Source: Paenibacillus gorillae (GTDB taxonomy: Bacteria > Bacillota > Bacilli > Paenibacillales > Paenibacillaceae). Taken from it: DNA of 35,347 nucleotides. This document shows, piece by piece, positions 35,336 to 35,347 of the stretch. The stretch covers positions 1 through 35,347 of the forward strand of contig NZ_CBVJ010000094.1 in the NCBI RefSeq assembly GCF_000513275.1. Reading direction: 5' to 3'. Within the stretch, counting starts at the first letter, position 1. Each line of letters begins with the position of its first letter. The notes beneath the pieces are model-generated. The model did not search any database, was not told the DNA's origin, and saw only the letters and a program-made list of their open reading frames with translations. The translations under genes were made by a program, and so were the position numbers.

Positions 35336-35347
35336 ATTTGCCCTAAT

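Overview
The window looks like chromosomal DNA of a spore-forming Bacillota, most likely Paenibacillus or a close relative. Grounds: moderate GC content; strong AGGAGG-type ribosome binding sites with occasional TTG/GTG starts; a GerA-family germinant receptor operon; a KapB protein; a YkpA-type ABC-F protein; an exported hydrolase carrying a copper-amine-oxidase-N type domain; and NlpC/P60, acyltransferase and deacetylase envelope genes. It is core or ordinary accessory chromosome. I see no phage, plasmid, CRISPR, rRNA, tRNA or complete insertion sequence.

Layout. 1-1000 is a gene-poor repeat region ending in a strong hairpin terminator. gltB (glutamate synthase large subunit) fills 1001-5602 on the minus strand, with no small-subunit gene next to it. 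A secreted SGNH hydrolase (6052-7383, +) converges on yhgE (7590-9608, -), a YhgE/Pip membrane protein. yhgE has its tetR-type regulator (9780-10382, -) and kapB (10451-10852, -) upstream, and TGACC/GGTCA inverted repeats sit in both promoter regions. Then come a processive-diacylglycerol-glucosyltransferase-like gene (11135-12247, +), an ACT-domain malic enzyme (12354-13769, +), and a two-gene unit of membrane acyltransferase plus exported polysaccharide deacetylase (13964-16033, +). These converge on an SH3-NlpC/P60 endopeptidase (16089-16934, -). A CDF cation exporter (17300-18178, -), apparently starting at CTG, is divergent from a methyl-accepting chemotaxis protein (18385-20106, +), which converges on an ABC-F ATPase (20175-21794, -).

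22143-24216 (-) is a two-gene unit, an exported FAD-linked oxidase followed by a six-helix MFS-like protein, in which both genes are broken: an in-frame TGA in the first and a 25-bp tandem duplication in the second. A Gfo/Idh/MocA oxidoreductase (24351-25415, -) and an MBL-fold hydrolase (25519-26562, -) follow. A CvfC-type Nfu_N/HEAT protein (26808-27959, +) sits behind a 19-bp palindrome. 28172-28357 holds a ~186-bp imperfect palindrome made of four copies of a CAAAATG(C/T)A-type motif at a 51-bp pitch. A transglutaminase-like exported protein (28446-29597, -) is followed by the germination operon gerA-gerB-gerC (33460 to 29771, -). gerB is split by a one-base frameshift at an A/T homopolymer. 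The right edge has two divergent response regulators with no histidine kinase in view: a stand-alone receiver and a receiver-SARP protein.

I did not find a convincing new multi-gene system. The best leads are the 186-bp palindromic element, the doubly broken oxidase/MFS operon, the gerB homopolymer frameshift, the CTG-started exporter, the candidate TetR operators around a -10 box, and the palindrome ahead of cvfC. All functions are inferred by recognition of sequence motifs; no database search was run.
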